DNA from: an uncultured Clostridia bacterium
Lineage (GTDB): Bacteria > Bacillota > Clostridia > Christensenellales > Aristaeellaceae
DNA length: 64,000 nucleotides
Reading direction: 5' to 3'
Assembly: GCA_934663595.1 (NCBI GenBank)
Contig: CAKUKM010000011.1
Location: 3,816 to 67,815, forward strand
Made by a program: the position numbers and the translations under genes. The notes under the pieces were generated by a model that was not told where the DNA came from, did no database searches, and saw nothing but the letters and a program-made list of their open reading frames with translations. Of the stretch, positions 8,818 through 15,097 are shown in pieces. How positions within the stretch are numbered: the stretch's first letter is position 1; every line of letters begins with the position of its first letter.

Positions 8818-9107
8818 GGTGCTTTGGTGGAATGGCAGACACCTCAGACTTAGATTTTGAGCGTCGGGAGGGGAAACCGCCCGGCGGATGGCGGCTAATT
8901 CGGTGAAACTCCCTCGAATTGGACAACACCGAGCTAAATCGGCCCTCGGGCCGTAAATGTGTAGAGACTATATACCGCCCGCCTACGGCCGAGCGCTACG
9001 GCGAAGAGATAGTCCGGACTACAACGCGAAAGCGGTCATGGCGACATGATGTAGCGTGAAAATCTGATGCCCGAAAGGGCGTATGGGTTCAAGTCCCATA
9101 AGCACCA
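8818..9107 (+). tRNA. tRNA-Leu(UAA), interrupted by a group I intron
   Basis: Exon 1 is 8818-8851 and exon 2 is 9059-9107. The joined RNA folds fully: acceptor GGTGCTT (8818-8824) with AAGCACC (9100-9106) and discriminator A9107; D arm GTGGAATGGCAGACAC; anticodon stem TCAGA/TCTGA around loop CTTAAAA, giving anticodon UAA; a type II variable arm with stem GCCC-GAAA-GGGC; T arm ATGGG-TTCAAGT-CCCAT. CCA is not encoded. The intron lies between U34 and A35, the same place as in cyanobacterial and plastid tRNA-Leu(UAA). Without removing the intron the region gives a poorer stem with a false UAG anticodon. It reads UUA codons (and possibly UUG). Confidence 0.93.
8852..9058 (+). mobile_element. Group I self-splicing intron in tRNA-Leu(UAA), 207 nt, IC3-like
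   Basis: The splice site follows a U (exon 1 ends CTT) and the intron ends with G9058, as group I chemistry needs. P1 is CTT paired with GAG, with a U-G wobble at the site, and intron ATTTT can pair with exon 2 AAAAT as P10. Core elements are readable: P3 GGCGG (8883-8887)/CCGCC (8975-8979), P4 CGGTG (8901-8905)/CACCG (8927-8931), P6 CGGCCC/GGGCCG (8940-8953), the R-like GTGTAGAGACTAT, P7 GACTAT (8966-8971)/ATAGTC (9009-9014) and a P9 region closed by CTACA (9019-9023)/TGTAG (9050-9054). No ORF or homing endonuclease. The R and S elements resemble those of the Anabaena tRNA-Leu intron as I recall it. Confidence 0.9.
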
Positions 9108-9113
9108 TCCTCG

Positions 9114-9142
9114 AAAATCCTCCGCGCGCGGAGGATTTTCCC
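9114..9142 (+). terminator. Terminator after tRNA-Leu
   Basis: Perfect 26-base palindrome at 9114-9139 (AAAATCCTCCGCG and its complement), ending in TTTT. It lies seven bases after the tRNA 3' end. Confidence 0.85.
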
Positions 9143-9179
9143 GTTTGCAGGCGTTGCGAAACGCGACAAGGAGGAAGGC

Positions 9180-9746
9180 ATGAAGACGCTGCTGATTTTT
9201 GCGTCGCCGCACGCAAAGGGCGATACGGCCGCGCTGACTGACGCGCTGATTCAGAATCTGAACGGCGAAATCGTGCGGTTTGAATGCTATCGGAGGAAGG
9301 TTTCGCCGTGCATCGATTGCCGGCGCTGCCTTCGCGAGCGCGACTGCGCGATTCAGGACGACATGCGCCTGATTTACGATTGCCTTATGGATGCGGACGC
9401 GATCGTGCTCGCGTCGCCGGTGTATTATTCGCTGCCGACGCCGCCCGCAATCGCCGTGATGAGCCGGCTGCAGACGGTCTATGCCGCCCGTTTTCGCGGC
9501 GATACGCCGGTTCGGCGGGGCAAGTCCGGCGGCGTGCTTCTGACGGGCGGAGGCAGCGGCGGCATGGATTCCGCCGAAACGGTTGCAAAGCGAATGCTGC
9601 GCGCGATGGGCGTAAATCGATTCGGCGAAACGGCGATCAGCGCGGCGACCGACCGCGTTCCGGCGCGCGAGGACGCGAATGCAATTGTCGCGGCGGCGCG
9701 CCTGGCGGAGTTCTTAAACGGCGAAATCTCTGGAAAATCCATGTAA
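9180..9746 (+). CDS. Flavodoxin-fold NAD(P)H-dependent reductase
   Basis: Cytoplasmic FMN-binding oxidoreductase of the NADPH-dependent FMN reductase/iron-sulfur flavoprotein group. In 188 residues the FMN phosphate loop is seen at residues 8-18 (ASPHAKGDTAA), a CIDCRRC plus DC cysteine cluster at about 44-58 typical of the iron-sulfur flavoprotein branch, and the ASPVYYSLPTPP segment that contacts the flavin ring. GGAGGAAGGC precedes the ATG. The compact cysteine motif may bind an Fe-S cluster or be only a structural remnant. The gene stands alone between the tRNA terminator and the asnS promoter. The physiological electron partner is not predictable. Confidence 0.82.
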   Translation: MKTLLIFASPHAKGDTAALTDALIQNLNGEIVRFECYRRKVSPCIDCRRCLRERDCAIQDDMRLIYDCLMDADAIVLASPVYYSLPTPPAIAVMSRLQTVYAARFRGDTPVRRGKSGGVLLTGGGSGGMDSAETVAKRMLRAMGVNRFGETAISAATDRVPAREDANAIVAAARLAEFLNGEISGKSM

Positions 9747-9764
9747 GTTTTTACTCGGCGATAC

Positions 9765-9793
9765 TTTACATTCGCGCGCAAAACGGCTATAAT
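9765..9793 (+). promoter_or_regulatory. Promoter of asnS
   Basis: TTTACA (9765-9770), 17-bp spacer, TATAAT (9788-9793). Only about 30 bases separate it from the start codon, so there is no room for a T-box leader. Confidence 0.8.
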
Positions 9794-9826
9794 AATTCTA
9801 TTATTAATCGGAAAGGAGAGCTATCA

Positions 9827-11224
9827 ATGGCGCACTATCTCGTAAAGCAGCTTTATACCGAAATGCCTTCGGCAAACCTCGAGGACGTCAAGGTCAACGG
9901 CTGGGTTCGGACGATGCGCGAATCGAAGGCGTTCGCATTCGTTGAATTAAACGACGGCACCTTCTTTCGCAACCTGCAAATCATCCTAGAGGAGGACAAG
10001 CTGAATAATTATCGCGAGCTGGTTCGCCGGATCAGCGTCGGCGCGGCCATCGAGGTCACCGGCACGCTGGTGCTCACCCCCGAGATGAAGCAGCCCTTCG
10101 AACTGAAGGCCGCGGATGTGGCGATCGTGGGCGAGAGCCCGGTGGATTATCCGCTCCAGAAGAAGCGTCACACGCTGGAATATCTGCGCACGATTCAGCA
10201 TCTGCGCCCGCGCGCGAATCTGTTCCAGTGCGCGTTCCGCGTCCGCTCCATTGCCGCGCAGGCGATTCATCGCTTCTTCCACGACAAGGGCTATCTCTAT
10301 GTGCACACCCCGCTGATTACCGGCAGCGACTGCGAGGGCGCGGGCGAGATGTTCCGCGTGACCACGCTCGATCCCGACGCGCTCCCGATGACGGAGGACG
10401 GCAAGGTCGATTACTCCAAGGATTTCTTCGGAAAGCCCGTATCGCTGACCGTTTCGGGCCAGCTGAACGCGGAAATCTTCGCGCAGGCGTTCCGCAACAT
10501 CTACACCTTCGGCCCGACGTTCCGCGCCGAGGAATCGTATACGCCGCGCCACGCCGCCGAGTTCTGGATGATCGAGCCGGAAATCGCGTTTGCGACGCTG
10601 AAGGAGGACATGGATCTTCAGGAGGAAATGGTGAAATACATCATTTCCGCGGTGCTCGAGGAATGCCCGGAGGAAATGAACTTCCTGAACGGCTTTGTCG
10701 ACAAGGGCCTGATCGAGCGGCTGAAGTTCGTGCGCGACAGCGAATTCGTCCGCTGCACGTACACCGAGGCGATCGACATTCTCACCCATTGCGGCGAGAA
10801 ATTCGAATACCCGATCTTCTGGGGCAGCGATCTGCAGACCGAGCATGAGCGGTATCTGACCGAGAAGCATTTCGGCAAGCCCGTGTTCGTGACCGACTGG
10901 CCGAAGGAGATCAAGGCGTTCTACATGCGCGCAAACGACGATGGCAAGACCGTTGCGGCGGCGGACCTGCTGGTTCCCGCGGTGGGCGAGCTGTGCGGCG
11001 GTTCGCAGCGCGAGGAGCGCTACGACGTGCTGAAGGCGCGCATCGAGGAACTGGGCATGAATCCGGAGGATTACTGGTGGTATCTCGAGCTGCGCAAATA
11101 CGGCACGACCCCGCATTCCGGCTTCGGCATGGGCTTTGAGCGCATGATCATGTATTTGACAGGCATCGCGAACATCCGCGACGTGCTCCCGTTCCCGCGC
11201 ACGACCGGCAACGCGGACTTCTAA
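9827..11224 (+). CDS. asnS: Asparaginyl-tRNA synthetase
   Basis: Charges tRNA-Asn with asparagine; class IIb aminoacyl-tRNA synthetase. 465 residues, the normal length. The N-terminal OB-fold anticodon-binding domain (about 15-110) contains VNGWVRTMRESK; the catalytic domain carries motif 2 in the FRAEESYTPRHAAEFWMIE segment and motif 3 in GFGMGFERMIMYLTG near the C-terminus, followed by the characteristic NIRDVLPFPR. ATG 9827 has GGAAAGGAGAG upstream. It has its own promoter and terminator, so it is monocistronic. The Asn rather than Asp assignment rests on length and the C-terminal signature, which match AsnRS. Confidence 0.95.
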   Translation: MAHYLVKQLYTEMPSANLEDVKVNGWVRTMRESKAFAFVELNDGTFFRNLQIILEEDKLNNYRELVRRISVGAAIEVTGTLVLTPEMKQPFELKAADVAIVGESPVDYPLQKKRHTLEYLRTIQHLRPRANLFQCAFRVRSIAAQAIHRFFHDKGYLYVHTPLITGSDCEGAGEMFRVTTLDPDALPMTEDGKVDYSKDFFGKPVSLTVSGQLNAEIFAQAFRNIYTFGPTFRAEESYTPRHAAEFWMIEPEIAFATLKEDMDLQEEMVKYIISAVLEECPEEMNFLNGFVDKGLIERLKFVRDSEFVRCTYTEAIDILTHCGEKFEYPIFWGSDLQTEHERYLTEKHFGKPVFVTDWPKEIKAFYMRANDDGKTVAAADLLVPAVGELCGGSQREERYDVLKARIEELGMNPEDYWWYLELRKYGTTPHSGFGMGFERMIMYLTGIANIRDVLPFPRTTGNADF

Positions 11225-11238
11225 TTGCACAAAACAAT

Positions 11239-11277
11239 CGCCCGCCGCTTCATTTCATCGAGCGGCGGGCGCATTTT
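11239..11277 (+). terminator. Terminator after asnS
   Basis: CGCCCGCCGCT (11239-11249) pairs with AGCGGCGGGCG (11261-11271), followed by CATTTT. Confidence 0.85.
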
Positions 11278-11288
11278 AGGGAGGATTT

Positions 11289-11885
11289 ATGCTCAAAAAC
11301 GTGATTTTTGATTTTGGCGGCGTGGTGTATGCCTACAATACCGACGATATCACCCGCGCGTTTTTCCCGGATGAGGCCGATCGCGCGCTGGTCAAGCCCA
11401 CGCTCTATCGCAATTGGCAGGCGCTGGACGAGGGCGCAATCGATTATTGGAGCTATGCCGAGGAGACGATTCAGCGTGTTCCGGAGCGCCTGCGCGAGGC
11501 GACGAGGCGCTTTTTCCGGGATTGGCTGCATGTTTTGCCGCCCAAGCCGGAGATCTGGGCGCTGATTGCGGAATTGAAGGCGCGCGGCGTGCGCGTTTAC
11601 CTGCTTTCCAACGCGCCGACCTATTTCGCCGAGCGCCTCGGCGATTATCCGATTCTGAAGCTGATGGATGGAATCGTCGTCTCCGGCGCGGTGCAGAAAT
11701 TCAAGCCGAACGCCGACATTTTCCAGTACACGCTGGAGAAATTCGGGCTGAATGCGAATGAATCGATGTTCATCGACGACAACGCCCCGAATGCCGAAGC
11801 GGCGGAGCGCTGCGGCCTGACCGGCTTTACCTATCGCGGCGAGATCGACGCGCTGCGCGCAAAAATCGAATCCCTGCGGGCGTAA
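11289..11885 (+). CDS. HAD superfamily hydrolase, YihX-like
   Basis: Probable small-molecule phosphatase, 198 residues. HAD motif I is VIFDFGGVV (nucleophile Asp8; the usual second Asp is Gly, as in the YihX/haloacid dehalogenase-like branch). Motif II is LLSNAP, motif III the Lys in QKFKPNADIF, motif IV FIDDNAPNAEAA. The helical cap lies between motifs I and II. GGGAGGATTT precedes the ATG. It starts 12 bases after the asnS terminator and may rely on read-through, since no clear promoter is visible. The substrate is unknown; sugar phosphates are usual for relatives. Confidence 0.85.
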   Translation: MLKNVIFDFGGVVYAYNTDDITRAFFPDEADRALVKPTLYRNWQALDEGAIDYWSYAEETIQRVPERLREATRRFFRDWLHVLPPKPEIWALIAELKARGVRVYLLSNAPTYFAERLGDYPILKLMDGIVVSGAVQKFKPNADIFQYTLEKFGLNANESMFIDDNAPNAEAAERCGLTGFTYRGEIDALRAKIESLRA

Positions 11886-11923
11886 ATTCCCGCGATGCGG
11901 CCTGCCAGCGCGCAGCGCCGCTT

Positions 11924-12382
11924 TTATTCACCCTTTCCGGTGGGGAAGCGGTCGAGAATGCGATTGATCGTGCGAATCGCGGCCAGATATTCGCTCAGTT
12001 CGGCGTTTTCCAGCGAACTGAACAGCTCCGCGAGCGTGTTTTCAATGTCGGTCATGACGTCGGCCGCCAGCGCGCGCGCCGCATCCGTGGGCCGAAGCAC
12101 CACGATTCGCCGGTTTTCCGCCGGGCGCACGCGCTCAATCAGCGCCTTTTCCTCCAATTGATTCAAAATGTGGTTGATTTGCTGCTTGGACATCATCGAG
12201 CGCCGCACCAGCTCGCTCAGCGCGATTTCCCCCTGATCGATAACGACGCTTAACAGAAACATCTCCGCCTGCGTTAAGCTGCCTGTGCGGTGCGGCTGGA
12301 AGCGCCGCATGATTCGCTCGTTGTAGAGCCGGTAAAACGTCAGCATTTCGCGGCTGAGCTCTCGCGTTCTGTCCTGAAGCAT
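11924..12382 (-). CDS. MarR family transcriptional regulator
   Basis: Small winged-helix DNA-binding repressor, 152 residues from the ATG at 12382, chosen because GGCAGGAGGACGAAT lies right before it; an upstream in-frame start would skip that site. The recognition region reads LSELVRRSMMSKQQINHILNQLEEK, followed by the wing ENRRIVVLRPTDAAR. It faces the HEAT-repeat gene across a 163-base gap, and the two -35 hexamers overlap, so it may control that gene and itself. The ligand is unknown. Confidence 0.88.
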   Translation of the reverse strand: MLQDRTRELSREMLTFYRLYNERIMRRFQPHRTGSLTQAEMFLLSVVIDQGEIALSELVRRSMMSKQQINHILNQLEEKALIERVRPAENRRIVVLRPTDAARALAADVMTDIENTLAELFSSLENAELSEYLAAIRTINRILDRFPTGKGE

Positions 12383-12434
12383 ATTCGTCCTCCTGCCTAA
12401 TTTGTGAACATTTTGTATCACTCGCGTAATGCGC

Positions 12435-12482
12435 TTGACAACGCACGCCGACGGGTTTATAGTATATATATGTTTACCGTAA
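12435..12482 (+). promoter_or_regulatory. Divergent promoter region with strong forward promoter and short palindrome
   Basis: Forward: TTGACA (12435-12440), 17-bp spacer, TATAGT (12458-12463), driving the HEAT-repeat gene. Reverse: TTGTCA (complement of 12436-12441) with a weak TACAAA-like -10 at 18 bp, so the two -35 boxes overlap. A TTACCGTAA palindrome at 12474-12482 lies in the start region and could bind the MarR protein. Confidence 0.65.
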
Positions 12483-12545
12483 GGTTTTGAGTACCGTATA
12501 CAGGATAAATCCTTGCGGGCGATTTGTCAAGAGGAGGCAGGAATT

Positions 12546-12884
12546 ATGGGTCTGTTTGGAAGCAAATTGGATAAGATTGAAAAGTATGCGCAGAAGGGCA
12601 ATGCGGAAAAGCTGAAGGGAATGGTCGGCGATAAGAAGCCGGAGGTGCGCCTGGCGGCGATCGACGCGCTGGGCCGCTGCTCGGACGAGGTGGCCTTCAA
12701 CACGCTGACGACGCTGATCAACACATCGGATGCAGAGACGCGCATTCACGTGGTGCGCGCGCTGGCGGCGACGAAGCAGCCGAAGGTGCGCGCGTTCCTG
12801 GAGCATCGCGAGGATCTGGAGACGGATCCGAAGGTCAAGGCGGTCATCGCCGAGGTTTGCAAAAACGCAAAGAGCTCGATTTAA
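12546..12884 (+). CDS. Small HEAT-repeat protein
   Basis: 112-residue cytoplasmic protein of unknown role. The N-terminus MGLFGSKLDKIEKYAQKGN is followed by at least two HEAT-like helical repeats (about 28-95) with the pattern PEVRLAAIDALGRC and AETRIHVVRALAATKQ, which in related proteins form short superhelical protein-binding scaffolds. ATG 12546 has AAGAGGAGGCAGG upstream. It has a near-consensus promoter and a strong terminator, so it is likely well expressed alone. The divergent MarR gene is the only clue to its control. Confidence 0.75.
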   Translation: MGLFGSKLDKIEKYAQKGNAEKLKGMVGDKKPEVRLAAIDALGRCSDEVAFNTLTTLINTSDAETRIHVVRALAATKQPKVRAFLEHREDLETDPKVKAVIAEVCKNAKSSI

Positions 12885-12889
12885 TGAAT

Positions 12890-12926
12890 ATGCGCCCGCG
12901 AGGTCAAAGGCTTCGCGGGCGCATTG
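12890..12926 (+). terminator. Terminator after the HEAT-repeat gene
   Basis: ATGCGCCCGCGA (12890-12901) pairs with TCGCGGGCGCAT (12912-12923), a perfect 12-bp stem; only a short T-tract follows. Confidence 0.7.
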
Positions 12927-12959
12927 TATGGGAACGGACGACAGCCCGTTCTCTTTTTT

Positions 12960-13397
12960 TTAGAACATTTTGCGGACGTTATAGACGGTTTTGATGTATT
13001 CATAGCCCATGGATTTATAAAAGGCCAGCGCATTTTTCTGCTGAATGCCGCTGTTCGCGCGCACGCCCTTCGCGCCGGTTGCGACGGCCCATTCCTCGAC
13101 CGCGTTGATCAGTCTGCGGCCGATGCCGTGGTGGCGGAACTCGGGGGAAACCGCGATCGCGACGATATCCTTCATCGGCGGCGCGTAGATCGGGTCGTGG
13201 TTATTGGCGTGAATAAAGCCGATCACCTTGTCGTCCGAATCCACGGCGACCATCAGGAGGTTTTCCGCCGAGCCAATCAGCCGGCGCACGTTCTGAACCA
13301 CCTGTTCTTCGGAAAAGTCATAGCCCAGCTCCTGGCGGCTGAGCTCATAAATGTCGTGAGCGTCGGAGATCATGCAGCGGCGAATGTTCGTATTCAT
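12960..13397 (-). CDS. GNAT family N-acetyltransferase
   Basis: Acetyl-CoA-dependent transferase, 145 residues, RimI-like in layout. The acetyl-CoA loop is in VSPEFRHHGIGRRLINAVEEW (about residues 84-104), and the C-terminal half has NALAFYKSMGYEY, a typical GNAT strand-helix end. The ATG at 13397 is supported by AGGGAGCGATTCC upstream and by its own promoter. The acceptor substrate is not predictable. It lies between two convergent hairpins and is not in an operon. Confidence 0.85.
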   Translation of the reverse strand: MNTNIRRCMISDAHDIYELSRQELGYDFSEEQVVQNVRRLIGSAENLLMVAVDSDDKVIGFIHANNHDPIYAPPMKDIVAIAVSPEFRHHGIGRRLINAVEEWAVATGAKGVRANSGIQQKNALAFYKSMGYEYIKTVYNVRKMF

Positions 13398-13440
13398 GGA
13401 ATCGCTCCCTTCAGAGTGGCTAATCAAACTTCCTATTCTA

Positions 13441-13469
13441 ATTATACCCAATTCAGTGATAAGAAGCAA
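13441..13469 (-). promoter_or_regulatory. Promoter of the GNAT gene
   Basis: Minus strand: TTGCTT (13469-13464), 17-bp spacer, TATAAT (13446-13441). Confidence 0.8.
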
Positions 13470-13499
13470 TAGAGTGTGATGCTTTTTAACAATGTGCAC

Positions 13500-13535
13500 A
13501 AAAACGCCCCTGCTACAGGAGCAAGGGCGTTTGCA
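13500..13535 (-). terminator. Terminator after gpmI
   Basis: On the minus strand ACGCCCTTGCT pairs with AGCAGGGGCGT across a CTGT loop (13503-13531), followed by TTTTT (plus-strand AAAA at 13501). Confidence 0.8.
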
Positions 13536-13540
13536 GGCGC

Positions 13541-15097
13541 TTAGTGCCTGATCAGCGATTCGCCGGTCATTTCCGCGGGCTTGGCAAGGCCCATCATGTC
13601 CAGCATCGTCGGGCAGAGGTCGCACAGGCGGCCGCCGTCGCGCAGAGGCTGCTGCGGATGCTCCGGATCTACGACGATGACCGGCACCAGATTCGTGGTG
13701 TGCGCGGTAAACGGGCCGCCGTGAACAGGATCGATCATCTGATCGGCGTTGCCGTGGTCTGCGGTGATGATGCACTTGCCGCCGTGCGCGACAATCGCGT
13801 CCACGATCTTCGCAACGCATTCGTCCACCGTCTTGACCGCCTTCATCGCCGCGGACATTACGCCGGTATGGCCGACCATGTCGCAGTTGGCGAAGTTCAG
13901 GATGATTACGTCGTACTTGTCCTCATTGATGCAGGGAAGTACTGCGTCAGTCACTTCATAAGCGCTCATTTCGGGCTTCAGATCGAACGTCGGAACCTCC
14001 TCCGCGGACGGAGACGGCACCAGAATGCGATCCTCGCCGGGGAAGGTGCGCTCTTCGCCGCCGTTGAAGAAGAACGTGACGTGCGCGTACTTCTGCGTTT
14101 CGGCGATGCGCAGCTGGGTTTTGCCGCACTTGGACAGGTATTCGCCCATCGTCATATGCAGCGACTCCGGCGGATACGCCACCAGCACGTTCGGCATCGT
14201 CGCGTCGTACTGCGTCATGCAGACGTAGGTCAGCGGGAAGAAGCCGTGCTTGCGCGTAAAGCCGGTGAAATCCGGATCCACGAACGCGCGGGTGATTTCG
14301 CGGGCGCGATCGGGGCGGAAGTTGAAGAACACGACCGAATCATTTGCCTTTACGGTGCCTTCGGGATCGATCACGGTGGGCAGCACGAACTCGTCGGTCA
14401 GGTGCTTGCCGGTCTCGTCGATCGTCTCATAGGAGGCCTTGATCGCCTGCACCGCGTCGTTTGCGCGAATGCCTTTGGCGCAAACCATCGCGTTGTACGC
14501 CTTTTCGACGCGCTCCCACGCGAAATCGCGATCCATCGCGTACAGACGGCCCATCACGGTGGCGACCTTGCCGACGCCGAGCTGGTTCATCTTGTCCTCG
14601 AGCTCCTGAACATACTGCCAGCCGGTATCCGGCGGCACGTCGCGGCCGTCGAGCAGCGCATGCACATAGACCTTCTTCAGGCCATGCTTCTTCGCCATTT
14701 CGAGCAGGCCGTAAAGGTGCTCGGTGTGCGAATGCACGCCGCCGGGGGAGACCAGGCCGATCAGGTGCAGCGCGGAATCGTTCCTGGCGCAATTGTCCAT
14801 TGCGGCCAGCAGAGCCTTGTTCTCAAAGAACACGCCGTCCTGAATATCCTTGGTGATTTTCACCAGCATCTGATAGACCACGCGGCCCGCGCCGATGTTG
14901 GTGTGGCCCACCTCGCTGTTGCCCATCTGGCCATCCGGAAGACCGACGTCCAAACCGGAAGCGCCGATTGCGGTGTGGGAATATTTCGCCTTCAGCGCGT
15001 CAATATTCGGCGTGCCCTGGGCGTAAATGGCATTGGACTTGGGATCGGGTTTGCCGATCCCAAAGCCGTCCAGAATCAAAAGAGCCGTGGTTGCCAT
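13541..15097 (-). CDS. gpmI: 2,3-bisphosphoglycerate-independent phosphoglycerate mutase
   Basis: Interconverts 3- and 2-phosphoglycerate in glycolysis using two Mn ions; alkaline-phosphatase fold. 518 residues, close to the usual 510. The N-terminal metal Asp is in LLILDGFGIG (Asp10), the phosphorylated Ser is Ser61 in GQMGNSEVGHTN, and further metal ligands are seen in VGHTGV, ITADHGNADQM and HGGPFTAHTT. The start ATG overlaps the stop of the Pgk-TIM gene (TAATG), so the two are translationally coupled in one glycolytic operon on the minus strand. A terminator follows. Confidence 0.96.
   Translation of the reverse strand: MATTALLILDGFGIGKPDPKSNAIYAQGTPNIDALKAKYSHTAIGASGLDVGLPDGQMGNSEVGHTNIGAGRVVYQMLVKITKDIQDGVFFENKALLAAMDNCARNDSALHLIGLVSPGGVHSHTEHLYGLLEMAKKHGLKKVYVHALLDGRDVPPDTGWQYVQELEDKMNQLGVGKVATVMGRLYAMDRDFAWERVEKAYNAMVCAKGIRANDAVQAIKASYETIDETGKHLTDEFVLPTVIDPEGTVKANDSVVFFNFRPDRAREITRAFVDPDFTGFTRKHGFFPLTYVCMTQYDATMPNVLVAYPPESLHMTMGEYLSKCGKTQLRIAETQKYAHVTFFFNGGEERTFPGEDRILVPSPSAEEVPTFDLKPEMSAYEVTDAVLPCINEDKYDVIILNFANCDMVGHTGVMSAAMKAVKTVDECVAKIVDAIVAHGGKCIITADHGNADQMIDPVHGGPFTAHTTNLVPVIVVDPEHPQQPLRDGGRLCDLCPTMLDMMGLAKPAEMTGESLIRH

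Noticed and set aside
8818..9107. Reading the locus as tRNA-Leu(UAG) or as a pseudogene
   Set aside because: Joining at 8851/9059 gives perfect stems and UAA; the UAG reading leaves weak G-U pairs and no sensible variable arm.
9794..9826. T-box leader for asnS
   Set aside because: Only about 30 bases lie between the -10 box and the start codon, far too short for a T-box.
12960..13820. Longer version of the GNAT gene extending over gpmI
   Set aside because: The extension is antisense-like Arg-rich sequence; ATG 13397 has both a ribosome site and a promoter.
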